Assembly: GCF_003013715.1 (NCBI RefSeq)
Contig: NC_072818.1
Coordinates: 1 to 64,000, forward strand
Length of the DNA: 64,000 bases
Source of the DNA: Candidozyma auris
Lineage: Eukaryota; Ascomycota; Pichiomycetes; Serinales; Metschnikowiaceae
Direction of reading: 5' to 3'
The position numbers and the translations under genes are program-made. The notes under the pieces were generated by a model. The model was given only the letters and a program-made list of their open reading frames with translations. It had not been told where the DNA came from and searched no databases. Of this stretch, positions 45,696 through 55,821 are shown piece after piece (the stretch's first letter is position 1; the number at the start of each line of letters is the position of its first letter).

Positions 45696-47528
45696 TTAAA
45701 GCACCACTTCCTGGGCCAACTTCTTCTTGTAGTCCAAGATGGAGCCGTCCCATTTGGTGGCGGTCTTGTTCTCAATGACGAAAATGTCCTTAGCGACCTT
45801 GTCCAACAATCTGAAATCGTGGGACACAACGACAACACCACCGTTGAAGGCATTGATGGCCTCAGCCAAAGAATCAATGGTGGCCAAGTCCAAACCGTTA
45901 GTGGGCTCGTCCAACAAAATTAAGTTAGGGGCCTCAATGGCTAAAAGAGCAAACACAACTCTTGATCTTTGACCCTCAGACAAGGTGGCCATTTGAGAAG
46001 TCTGGCCCTCACCGGTCAAACCGTAACGACCCAATTGCTGTCTCCAGTACTGGAAGTCCTGAGAAATGTGGGAAAATCTGTCTCTGACAAACTCCAATGG
46101 GGTCTTGGTCAAGTCCAATTGGTCCTGAGAGTGCTGCGAGTAGACACCCAACTTGATGTGTGTGTGCTGAATGACTCTACCCTTCTGAGGGGTCAATTTA
46201 CCTTGAAACAATTTCAACAAGGTGGACTTACCAACACCGTTGGGGCCCACAAGGGCAACACGGGAGTCCATATCGATACCAATGTCCAAGTTTTCGTAGA
46301 GATTGTCCTCTTCTTTACCCGTGTAGGAGAAAGACATGTTGTCAAAAGCCAACACTGGAGGTGGCAACTTTTCGACATCTGGGAAACGGAAGGAGAAGAC
46401 CTTGTCGGGAACAACAGGCTGAATCAAACCATCGGCCTCCATCTTGTCCAAAATCTTCTGTCTGGACTTGGCCTGTCTGACCAAGTTGGCATAGGTACCG
46501 GCGGAGGCAATGAATTTCTTGATATGAGCGATTTCCTCCTGTTGCTTGTGGTATTGCTTCATCTGGTTGGTTTCCAACTCCTGTCTTGTCTTGACGTACG
46601 AGTCGTAGTTACCACCGTACTGGGTGAGAACCTTCAATCTCATATCGATCATGTTGGTACAAACACCGTTCAAGAAATCCTGAGAGTGAGAAACCAAGAT
46701 CAACGTAGACTCCCATCTCTTCAAGTACTCTTCCAACCACACACACGCAGCCAAGTCCAAGTGGGCCGTTGGGTCGTCAAGAAGCAAAAGAGTAGGCTTG
46801 ACGAAAAGCGCCTTCGCAAGCGCCACACGCATCTTCCATCCACCAGACATATCCTTGGTCTTCTTGTTGATGGTGACAGGGTTGAATCCCAAACCGGTCA
46901 AGATGACGGCGGCTCTTGACTCAAAAGTCGATGGGTCCATCGAGTCGATTTTCTCGTACAACCCTTCGAGCGCAGGATTCTCTGGACCGTCCTTAACGAT
47001 GATTTCCTCAACAAGGTCCTCCAATCTCTTGAGCTCGGCTTCTGCCTCTCTAACGACATAGGTCAAAGCAGAGAACTCAGAAGGCTCTGCAGGCTCGTTC
47101 AAAAGGTAAATGTCAATGTGCTCGGGCACTGGGTACTCTCTGGCAGCGAGGGACTTCAACAAGGTGGACTTACCACACCCATTTTCACCCAACAACCCGT
47201 ATCTTCTACCATAGTTCAATTCCAATGTGGAGTCCTGGATAAGCACCTTACCGTGAAAAAGAAGCGAAAGCGATGAAATCTTGATATCTCTCGAAGTCTC
47301 CAAAGAATCCAACACACCCGTGGTGACACGGTCTGACAAGCCGTGCTCGTCAGTCTGCATCTTCAACTTGGCAATCTGAGCAGCGGCATAATCGACATCT
47401 TTCTCCTCGGCATCTTTCTGAGCCTGCTTCTTTGTCTTTCTTGTGGTTTTTCCGGCGGCTGCCTTGGCGGCCTCTTTTTCGGCACGCTTGGCCTCTCTTT
47501 TAGCTTTGGAAGCACTCACTGCGGACAT
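45696..47528 (-). CDS. ARB1: ABC-F ATPase Arb1, ribosome biogenesis and quality control
   Basis: A protein of 610 residues, identical in length to yeast Arb1. ATG 47528 gives MSAVSASKAKREAKRAEKEA; a 21-residue extension upstream is ignored. Two ABC domains and no membrane segments: Walker A GENGCGKST (114-122) and GPNGVGKST in the second half, signatures MSGGWKMRVALAKAL and LSEGQRSRVVFALLA, Walker B LLLLDDPTAHLD and LILLDEPTNGLD. The basic N-terminus suits ribosome contact. Role: shuttling factor in 40S and 60S maturation, also acting at the E-site on stalled ribosomes with Vms1. Intact. Confidence 0.96.
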   Translation of the reverse strand: MSAVSASKAKREAKRAEKEAAKAAAGKTTRKTKKQAQKDAEEKDVDYAAAQIAKLKMQTDEHGLSDRVTTGVLDSLETSRDIKISSLSLLFHGKVLIQDSTLELNYGRRYGLLGENGCGKSTLLKSLAAREYPVPEHIDIYLLNEPAEPSEFSALTYVVREAEAELKRLEDLVEEIIVKDGPENPALEGLYEKIDSMDPSTFESRAAVILTGLGFNPVTINKKTKDMSGGWKMRVALAKALFVKPTLLLLDDPTAHLDLAACVWLEEYLKRWESTLILVSHSQDFLNGVCTNMIDMRLKVLTQYGGNYDSYVKTRQELETNQMKQYHKQQEEIAHIKKFIASAGTYANLVRQAKSRQKILDKMEADGLIQPVVPDKVFSFRFPDVEKLPPPVLAFDNMSFSYTGKEEDNLYENLDIGIDMDSRVALVGPNGVGKSTLLKLFQGKLTPQKGRVIQHTHIKLGVYSQHSQDQLDLTKTPLEFVRDRFSHISQDFQYWRQQLGRYGLTGEGQTSQMATLSEGQRSRVVFALLAIEAPNLILLDEPTNGLDLATIDSLAEAINAFNGGVVVVSHDFRLLDKVAKDIFVIENKTATKWDGSILDYKKKLAQEVVL

Positions 47529-49077
47529 GATGTATCTACTACTGGGAATTGGCAGAAAAAGAGTGAAAGACGATTGCGAAAAAAAAACCATGGTAGAGGC
47601 CTTGAGAGCATCGAGGTGGGTGGTGTATGTGCAGGCCGAAGCCTATGGAACCTTAATCGAAGGAGACACCATTCCACACTGGAGAATATTTGGAGGGGGC
47701 AGAAGGTTGGGCTTGAGATTTGGAGAGAGGTACCTTCTTTGAGCTTTTATAATTCCACAGAGGAATGGTGTCGTTGGCGTTTCACCGTTGTTAAGATGGC
47801 ATCACGTGATTATATAGGATTCTCCTATTGAATTTTTTCAACCAGCCATTGCAACGGGAATCAAGTGGCGAGGATTTCATTTGCTCATAAAGCTCGTGGC
47901 TAAAATAGTGATTGGGTCTGTTACTGGCTCCAATGGAGACTTCGTAGGCAGATGATTCGTGATTTGCAGGAATAAGGTTGGGCCCATGTGCAGCAACGAG
48001 AATGTTACTCATTCAAAGAGAGCAATGAGCATTAAACTTAAACATTCTGAGGCTATTCCAAACTCCAATGGTAATAGGGTAACTTCAAATATATTATCGA
48101 AAGCTGTCATAACCCTCAAAACTTATCTCCCGATGCCAGGCTGGACTGGTGATTGTATGCAGGTACTACACAGGAAGGTCTTCACACGAGGCACCTGGAA
48201 TTCGGTACTTGAATGATGATTTGAAGGATTTTTCATTAATTAAATTTAAATATCATAGATGGTCTAGCAGTCTCATCTGTAGGTACCTTGCTTTGGAAAT
48301 GCATTGGGCCAGCTTTTCATTAGTGAGCGTTCCATCGTAATCTTCAGCATTAGCGAACAATTATTCACTTCAAGAAGTACTTTGTCACCACAGCTACAGC
48401 CGACATCAATTAGAGCAATATGTGTACCAAACTCTCGATGTTTACCTTCATAAAGCTCTTAGTGGAGCTGCTAGGAGTATGGTTGATGTTTTCAGCTATA
48501 AGAAGACATGTAGTAGAAGGATAATTAATACAAACGATTTTATTCATTGATTTATTCGTAAATCCTTTTGAGTTCAGGATAAATTGACAAAGGTGAATCG
48601 ACAAAAAACGTACAAATTGTTTTACTTACTTCTAGTCTGAGCTGTAGATGTTCTGATGAATGGCTGCGAAACTCCTTCAAGACACTACAGTGCATGAGCT
48701 ATGGAGCAAGAGGTCAAAATCTGTACACATGAAATGATTGCAACTCACGATATTCTTAGCTATAGTAGTCTGCAAAATTGCTGGACATTGTCATCCTTAC
48801 TTTAATGAATCATGGAGTACCATATTCATATTCATACCATCTTCATAGTGATCCTCGCATCCACATCTACATCCACCCATCACCATCAACAACCAAGATC
48901 TCATTAAGCGGATTATTGAGGTTTATATTCAGAGAAAATTAATTCATTTCCTTCATTCACTTCCTCCCGCTCATGTTACCATCACCTTCTGGATCTCCTC
49001 TTCTCCCATCGGGTCCTGCTTGTAGAGGGCATCGCGAGTATACACTTTTTTCAACCTACTACCATTCCCTCTTCACC
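47529..49077. other. 1.55 kb intergenic region, divergent ARB1 and UTP9 promoters
   Basis: A purine/A-rich segment lies just upstream of ARB1. The centre is AT-rich without recognisable genes. The last 250 bp before UTP9 are C/T-rich (CATCCACATCTACATCCACCC), like a leader. No exact PAC motif seen. Confidence 0.55.
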
Positions 49078-50732
49078 ATGACTGCGTTCACCAGGGCCAA
49101 CGCGAGCGGCACGCTTGTGGCCAGCGTGATTCTGAAAATGTCTCGTAACGAGGTGCACATGCATGTTTTCTCCAGCGGAAATGGGCCACTGGGTGGTGAA
49201 GTAGTCCAGAGGTTCGATCTCGAGCGCCAGGCATCGATCACAAGCGTATCATGGTTCAATGATGTCGAGCAGAAGAAGAAATCGAAAAAGAGAACGGCAG
49301 ACAGCAATGGCACAAAAAATAACGAACACAGCCCTCAGGGGCTTTTGGCGTTGGTTTTGAACAACAGCGAGGTGTTGGTGCTCTCACCTTACTCAGACAC
49401 GCCCCTCCATCGCATCACAGAGCTCAAGGAGGTGTATCTTGTGGCCGGCTCGTCGACGCCTAACTGTTTCTGGGCTCATACTCCAGATGCTCTTATAGAA
49501 TATAACATCTCCACGCAAAACATATCGAAACAAATTAAGGTCCCAAAATGACAATCACTTGCATTCAGCCCGTATCGGCCCACAAGAAAGACTTGCTAGC
49601 CTACGGCCACTCCCAGTTGGTGCTTGTGGACCCTGCTAAGAATACGCAAATAGCTAAGATCCAGACCGGCAGCCCCATATGCGATATCAAGCAGGCGAAA
49701 ACTTACCTCTATGTGGCCTCACAAGGCTCCAGCATAATTAACGTTTACGATCTCAACAACTCGAGCGAGCAGGTTGCTACCCTTGAGTGTGCTGGTGAGG
49801 TCACCAAGCTTAATAAACTTGGCGATAACCAGATCGTTGCTTTCACGGCAAATTGCACACAAGTATTCACAAAAACCGAGCTTGTGAACACTTTGCAGGG
49901 ACCCGTGGAGAACCTTTTTTCTCAGAGTTCAGGGTACGTGGCTGTGGTCTACGACAGAAATCAGCCAGAATTCAGATGCATTGCAGAGCTCCCACTGCTC
50001 TTGCAAATCCAGGCGAAACAGTCCAAACTGAAAAAATCAAAAAAGACCACCGGGTCAGATCTCTCGCTCAACGACAGCAAAGCAGTGCGTATTGAGAATC
50101 TCCCACCGCTGGAGCTTTACAACAAGCTCACGGCACTTATAACGGCCCCAAAGATTCTGAGAAGCAAAGTGCTTCGTCTTTGTCTGAGCAACGACGACGA
50201 AGAAAACATCAAAGAGACTTTCCGGCTCTTCTCCCAGAGTGAACACAGAGAGTTGCTCGTCAAGAACTTGTTCACCATAGTCAGTCTGAAGGTGGGCGCA
50301 GACCCGCTGAGCAAAAGCCTGCTCTCCATATGGCTCAAATGGATCCTTCTTACGCACGGTGGCTACATTCTGAAGCAGGAGCTGCTACGGGAATACCTAA
50401 AAAAGCTTCAGAGAAGTTTCGAAGACGGCATGACGATGATGTCGAGGTTGTTGGCGCTTCAAGGCCGTTTACAATTGCTCAAGGCACACGCAGAGTTCAG
50501 GAGCCAGGTGGCGCAGGCCGAAGAGCAATTGGCAGAGATTGAAAGCGAAGAGGAGGACGACGAAGAGGAAGAGAACTCTTTGGCTGATCAGTCTGCGAAC
50601 GTGGAGGAGCTGATTGTGTACGCCAATGGAGAAAACGACGATTTTGACAGCGTCGACGTTGGAGATGAGAGCATTGCAGGCGAGGACGAGGCTTCAGATG
50701 ACGAGTTTGTGAGCTTCGACGAGGAGGCATAA
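49078..50732 (+). CDS. UTP9: U3 snoRNP / t-UTP subunit Utp9 (suspected one-base sequencing frameshift)
   Basis: Part of the t-UTP (UTP-A) complex that binds the 5' ETS of pre-rRNA and supports its transcription, in the nucleolus. From ATG 49078 the first frame ends at 49551 (QIKVPK, stop), and the second frame resumes at 49548 with MTITCIQPVSAHKKD. The break is in AAAA at 49545-49548; one more A gives a single protein of about 551 residues (yeast 575). A degenerate beta-propeller (about 1-300) is followed by a Utp12-type helical domain (LWLKW-like SIWLKWILLTHGG, LLALQGRLQLLKAHA) and an acidic tail with LIVYANGENDDF, which matches the yeast Utp9 end (VYANGESDEF). The ATGA overlap looks like coupling but is best read as an error. 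Confidence 0.88.
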
Positions 50733-50931
50733 TATAGACTAATGACAAGAGCGACATGAACTTGTGTAATTCAAGCAATGGGTGACGTTAGAAAAGAGCA
50801 ATTCCGATGCGTTTCAGTCCAGCCCGTGTAATCAAAATCAGCAGTAATCATATCTTTCGAAGCAGCCTCTTTTTAGATTTTGGCATATCTTTGCTGTTGA
50901 TCAGTTCACACCCTCACATGCTCAGATCAAT

Positions 50932-50939
50932 CTCATCGC
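50932..50939 (-). promoter_or_regulatory. PAC motif upstream of HPT1
   Basis: CTCATCGC, the reverse complement of GCGATGAG, 19 bp before the HPT1 ATG. A match to the ribosome biogenesis PAC element in a purine salvage gene; same orientation-independent motif as at LTV1. Confidence 0.45.
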
Positions 50940-50957
50940 ATTATCTCCAACCCACCC

Positions 50958-51564
50958 ATGTCCAAGCTCTACATCTCCTACAACATCGTGCACAAGCTTT
51001 GCCAGCAAGCTGCGGCGGAAATCAAGCAGTCGGGCCGCTCCATAGACCTTATCATCGCCATTGGCGGCGGCGGATTCATCCCAGCGAGAATCCTCCGGTC
51101 TTTCTTGAAAGAAGACGGCAAAAGAACATCCCCATCCAGGCCATTGGGCTCTCGTTGTATGAGCAAATGGGGGACGAGGAGAAGATTGGAAAAGAGGTGG
51201 TGAGAACGCAGTGGTTGGATTTCGAAACTTGAATCAGCACATGGATCTGCTTGTGGGGAAGAATGTGATTATAGTGGATGAAGTCGACGATACTAGAACA
51301 ACGCTACATTACGCGGTGACCGAATTGCAGAGGGATGTGAAAGAGCTCGAGGAAAAGATGGGAAAGGTGGGAAGCACGCAGTTTTCTGTGTTTGTGCTCC
51401 ATAACAAGAGGAAAGAGAAGAGAGCACAGCTTCCCGCCGAATTCGGCGAGAAGGGCAGGTACATAGCAGGCACAGACGTAGATGACGTGTGGATTGCGTA
51501 TCCGTGGGACGCCATTGACATTGATGAACATACGGAGGAAGCAAAGCGCCAGGGAAACTACTGA
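50958..51564 (+). CDS. HPT1: Hypoxanthine-guanine phosphoribosyltransferase (two suspected sequencing frameshifts)
   Basis: Purine salvage enzyme that makes IMP and GMP from bases and PRPP. The first frame begins MSKLYISYNIVHKLCQQAAA and IIAIGGGGFIPARILRSFLK. The second continues NIPIQAIGLSLYEQMGDEE and VVRTQWLDFE. The third carries the PRPP loop VIIVDEVDDTRTTLHYAV and FSVFVLHNKRKEKRAQLPAE to the end. The breaks lie at AAAA 51120-51123 and AAA 51225-51227; one extra A at each gives about 202 residues in order (yeast 221). Both are one-base losses from A runs. All motifs survive, so a real pseudogene is unlikely. Confidence 0.9.
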
Positions 51565-52669
51565 TTTCTGGGAGCAAATGCTGCTGCGAGCTTTTGTTGA
51601 TGCTTCAACACTCCAGTGTTCCAATAGAAGGTGTAAATCGAGACGAAAAAGATGATTCAGTCCACAATGTTTTCAAAAGGTGGTTAGAACGAAGGATAGT
51701 GGAGTCTTACGACAAGAACGTGAAAAACGATACTTATACGGGTCATGCCCAAGCGTCGGGGAGCTCAAACCCACAGATAGAAATATTTTACATGTAATAT
51801 TGAGACACTTCATTCTGCCATTGAGCATTCATTGGCAACAACTAGGCATTCTTTGTAGAAGTTATCATACACCGAAGTTGGCACTAGTATCGATGCCCTT
51901 AGAAGAAGATATGCTGGTTTTTCTTTGTGTTCATTTTTCAGCAATTGAGCTCTTTGTCTATGAAAAAAATCATCATTCCATAACCCTCATCAAGAGATTT
52001 GTTTGGTGTCAGTTCATGATTCTACTTTCTCTAGGAAAAAGTCCTTCTTTTTTGCAGCCATGTGGTGCCAGTCTGAATAATTATAAAATACAAAGCGGTA
52101 TTAAAAATCAAAACCTTGTGGTTGCAAAAATAATTCAAATCCGTCAAAGAACTTTTCTTCAGCACATTCTTGAAGGTCTAACACAAGATGAAAACTGCAA
52201 ATGCGGTAGATTTATACATTTCCATTCACCACACTACAGTTAAGCAGTCGATAACGAAAAGAATTCAGCTTCTCTCTTGAGCTATCACTGTCCTTTTAAG
52301 AGCACCTTCCTATCACCCAAAGTCCCAAATTGCTCTACCTTCTCCACTGTATTTAATTCCATTCCGTTAGCGGTACTCGTACTCTTCTCATAGGCCTCTT
52401 TCGCAGCAAGTGCCGAGTCCCAATATCCACATAAACGTCAAACGAACATCAAAGGAGCATCACAGGAGCATCGCAGGAACCTAAAGAGCATGGTAATTTT
52501 CACATCATCGAGAAACTAAAAAAAGACTACGGTCCATTGCTCCTGCTTGATCCCCCCCCCCCCTCCTCCATCATCACCTGTACACAGCACTACACATAGT
52601 AACTTTTTTCATCCAACCTGCTACCCTATCCACCAGCCCATCGCCAGGGTCTTCAACCTCTAAGAACCT
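51565..52669. other. 1.1 kb intergenic region upstream of NMD5
   Basis: An AT-rich first half contains an open frame (51680-52243; first ATG 51893) that I do not recognise and consider unsupported. The second half is C-rich and poor in G, with a C12 run, and looks like promoter and 5' leader of the importin gene. Confidence 0.5.
52552..52563 (+). repeat. C12 homopolymer upstream of NMD5
   Basis: Twelve C in a row, about 107 bp before the NMD5 ATG. Its length is unreliable in nanopore data. Confidence 0.85.
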
Positions 52670-55600
52670 ATGGACCTGAGCAAACTCGAGCAGCTATTCG
52701 CTGACACTTTACAGGCGTCGCAGAGCGTGCGTCAAAAAGCCGAGGAAAACCTCAAGTACATCTCGGCCACCCCAGGCTTCTTGGGCGCCTGCTTGGATGT
52801 GATTGGGACCTCGGAAAACCCGGCTTTGCGCCAGGCAGCTGCGGTGTATTTTAAAAACCAAGTGGTCAGGTACTGGAACCACCCTCAGCATCGCATAGAC
52901 GAAGGAGAGAAGCCTGTCATCAAGGATCGTATCATTCCAACCATGCACAAGATCGACCATCATCTGAGACAGCAATTGGTGCCTGTATTGCGGGTGTTGG
53001 TAAGTTTCGAGTTTCCTGCTCGCTGGCCCGACTTGCTTCAGCAGACTGCAGCGGCTTTGCAAAGACACGATTCTCCTGTGTCGTTGTATGTGGGTGTGTT
53101 GTGCTTTTCGGAGATTACTCGTTACTACCGGTGGATCAACAATAGTGAAAGAGAAAAGCACTTGGACCCGATGATTGTCGAGGCTTTCCCACACTTGCTC
53201 AACGTGGGTAATGCGCTTTTGGAGCTGGAACTCACGGAAGAGTATGCAGAGATCTTGAAGCTCATTCTCAAGACTTACAAGTTCGTTACCTACTTTGACT
53301 TGCCGAAAGTGCTTCAGACACAAGAGATGCTTGTTTCGTGGGGCCAATTCCATTGTGATGTGATCAAAAGGGCCCCGCCAGACTACGTCAAGACATCGAA
53401 TCTCACAGAGAGGGAGAAGAACCAGTTGGAAATCTCGAAGTGCTACAAGTGGTCGATCGCCAACATGGAACGATTATTTCGTCGCTACGGCACCCGTGAC
53501 TTGTCTCTGAAGATGAAGTATGAAGGGTTTCGTACTCTTTTCACCGCTGAGTTCGTGCCTCACTTGATGAATATTTATTTGTCCTTAGTGGAACAATGGT
53601 GTGCTGGCACAAGGTGGCTTCCTGGAACAGCATTGTACCACCTTTTGGAGTTCTTGAGTCATAGTGTCACTCAGAAGGAGTCTTGGGGATACCTCAAGCC
53701 ATGCTTCGAGACTATTGTATCCCATCTCATATACCCCTTGTTGTGCCCTAGCGACGAAACGCTAGAGTTGTTTGAAGAGGACCCCAATGAGTATATCAGC
53801 TCTAAGCTTGAAATTTACGATGAAAATGCTCCAGATGTCGCTGCGTTAGGGTTATTGGCAACGTTGGTCAGCAAACGCAAGAAATCTACGTTGGAGCCAG
53901 TCATGCAGTTTGCTTACTCAGAGCTCTCGTCTCTACAAGCACAAGATGAGACCTTGGAAGTGGCGAAGAAGAAGGAAGGCGCATTTCGTCTTATTGGCGG
54001 CATCTCCCATAATTTGACCAACGCAAATCTGCCATATTTATCTCAGATGGAAAATTTCATGAAAACTTTGATTTTACCCAGCATTTCATCAAAACACGAG
54101 TTTCTCAAGTGTCGTGCGCTAGAGGTTTGCTCTAAATTTGATGACTTGCCCTTTAAAGACCCTCAGACGTTCCAGGTATTGTTCCATGGTATTCTCAAGC
54201 CATTCACGTCAGACGCTACCGACGTACACCTTGCTGTGATGTTGGAAAGTGCGCTAGCGATTCAAGCGTTTATGCATATCCCAAAATTCAAAGAAACGTT
54301 ATCGCAGATGATTTTGCCAACAATGTCCAAGTTGCTCGAGCTCACTAAGGAACTCGACAATGAGGCCATCTCCATGGTAATGCAAGAATGTGTCGAAAAT
54401 TTCTCCGAACAATTGCAACCATTTGGCGTAGACTTGATGCAAAATCTAGTCAACCAGTTCATGAGATTGGCTGTGGAAGTGAACGATGCTGCCAATGTGG
54501 ATGTAGACGATTTTGACGGAGACTATAACGACTCTGCAGACAAGATCATGGCGGCGATTGGTCTTTTGAACACCATGATCACAATCTCGTTGTCATTTGA
54601 AAATTCCAAAGAGGTTTGCATCCGCCTCGAGGAGACATTTTCCCCTGTCATCGAGTACGTTCTTACTAATGATTTGGATGACTTCCTCGCGGAAGTTGGT
54701 GAACTTATTGAGAACTCTATCTTCCTTCTTCGCTCAGTGAGCCCCACTATGTGGAGACATTTTGTTCATTTAGCGAGATCCTTCGATGAGGGTATCGCTC
54801 TCATGTACACTGAGGAGCTCTCACAATGTTTGAGAAACTACATGGTTTTCGGATCCCAAGATATCGCAGAGAATCCCGAGATTGCATCCAAGTTGCTTTC
54901 CATCATCAACGTGATCGTCCTGGGTGACGAGGACGTGAGCTACAATGACATTGTGCTCGCCCTCGAATTGGCACAGACCTTTGTCCTTTCCTTGCACGGA
55001 AACTCTGTCGTTTATCTTCTGAAGTTGTTTGGCATGATGTTACCCGTCATCGTTGGAGGGAAAGGCGACTCCCAGCACGTGAAGAATAACGCCATGACGG
55101 TTGGGAAAATCAACTTCATCGTTTCTTGTTTGATTTATGATTCCACCTCTACGTTGGCCGCTTTGCAGCAAAACAACTACTTGAACACATTCATGGAGAC
55201 TTGGTTTGCTCTTATACCTCTTTTGAAGCGTGTTTACGACATAAAGGTGCTGATTCTTGGGTTGATCAGCTTGACAAACAACAGCGAGGCCATGCTGAGC
55301 AACCCAAGTCTCGGTCAGCATATTGGCTCTGGCTTGGCTAAGTTGTACACAACTTTACCGGGAGCCATTAAGGCATTTGAGAAGCAAAGAGTCGAGTTTA
55401 ATGAAGCAGACTTTCCAACAACCCATGATTTCAACAGAGATTTTGAGGAAGGGGAATTTGAGGATTTGGATGACGAAGACCAGCATTTCGAAAACTCAAA
55501 GGACGCCAGCACCGACGAGTACCTTGATTTCTTGAAGCAAGAAAACAATAAGTTGACTCAATCTGGCTTCACAGAAGAGGATGAACCTGTCTACGAGGAT

Positions 55601-55765
55601 CCCTTAGCCACTACGCCTCTAGATGCAATCAATCCGTTTGATGCATTTAAGGAATTCTATTCCACCCTTCAATCTCAGAATCCTCCGTTGCATAGTATGA
55701 TCTTCGACGGTCTATCAGACCCGGAGAAGCACACTTTCCTCGAAATCCTTCAAGTGCTTAAGTAA
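52670..55765 (+). CDS. NMD5: Karyopherin beta / importin, Nmd5-like
   Basis: A nuclear import receptor of 1,031 residues (yeast Nmd5 1,048). The importin-beta N-terminal region is clear: AEENLKYISATPGFLGACLDV followed by NPALRQAAAVYFKNQVVRYW, the Ran-GTP-binding HEAT repeats. SFEFPARWPDLL and the helical arrays throughout match the importin-7/8 group. An acidic loop (EEGEFEDLDDEDQHFE) lies near residue 930, typical of this group and thought to modulate cargo. Nmd5 imports Hog1, TFIIS and others. SXM1 is the alternative, but length and similarity favour NMD5. The ATG is well placed and the gene intact. Confidence 0.88.
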   Translation: MDLSKLEQLFADTLQASQSVRQKAEENLKYISATPGFLGACLDVIGTSENPALRQAAAVYFKNQVVRYWNHPQHRIDEGEKPVIKDRIIPTMHKIDHHLRQQLVPVLRVLVSFEFPARWPDLLQQTAAALQRHDSPVSLYVGVLCFSEITRYYRWINNSEREKHLDPMIVEAFPHLLNVGNALLELELTEEYAEILKLILKTYKFVTYFDLPKVLQTQEMLVSWGQFHCDVIKRAPPDYVKTSNLTEREKNQLEISKCYKWSIANMERLFRRYGTRDLSLKMKYEGFRTLFTAEFVPHLMNIYLSLVEQWCAGTRWLPGTALYHLLEFLSHSVTQKESWGYLKPCFETIVSHLIYPLLCPSDETLELFEEDPNEYISSKLEIYDENAPDVAALGLLATLVSKRKKSTLEPVMQFAYSELSSLQAQDETLEVAKKKEGAFRLIGGISHNLTNANLPYLSQMENFMKTLILPSISSKHEFLKCRALEVCSKFDDLPFKDPQTFQVLFHGILKPFTSDATDVHLAVMLESALAIQAFMHIPKFKETLSQMILPTMSKLLELTKELDNEAISMVMQECVENFSEQLQPFGVDLMQNLVNQFMRLAVEVNDAANVDVDDFDGDYNDSADKIMAAIGLLNTMITISLSFENSKEVCIRLEETFSPVIEYVLTNDLDDFLAEVGELIENSIFLLRSVSPTMWRHFVHLARSFDEGIALMYTEELSQCLRNYMVFGSQDIAENPEIASKLLSIINVIVLGDEDVSYNDIVLALELAQTFVLSLHGNSVVYLLKLFGMMLPVIVGGKGDSQHVKNNAMTVGKINFIVSCLIYDSTSTLAALQQNNYLNTFMETWFALIPLLKRVYDIKVLILGLISLTNNSEAMLSNPSLGQHIGSGLAKLYTTLPGAIKAFEKQRVEFNEADFPTTHDFNRDFEEGEFEDLDDEDQHFENSKDASTDEYLDFLKQENNKLTQSGFTEEDEPVYEDPLATTPLDAINPFDAFKEFYSTLQSQNPPLHSMIFDGLSDPEKHTFLEILQVLK

Positions 55766-55821
55766 TTCTTGTATTATAATATATGATAGCATTCACACTG
55801 ACAGTGCTAGATTTTGTACCA

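Noticed and set aside
51680..52243. Open frame of 187 codons between HPT1 and NMD5
   Set aside because: It begins without ATG (first ATG 51893), has no recognisable domain and lies in AT-rich intergenic sequence. It could be chance; homology search would decide.
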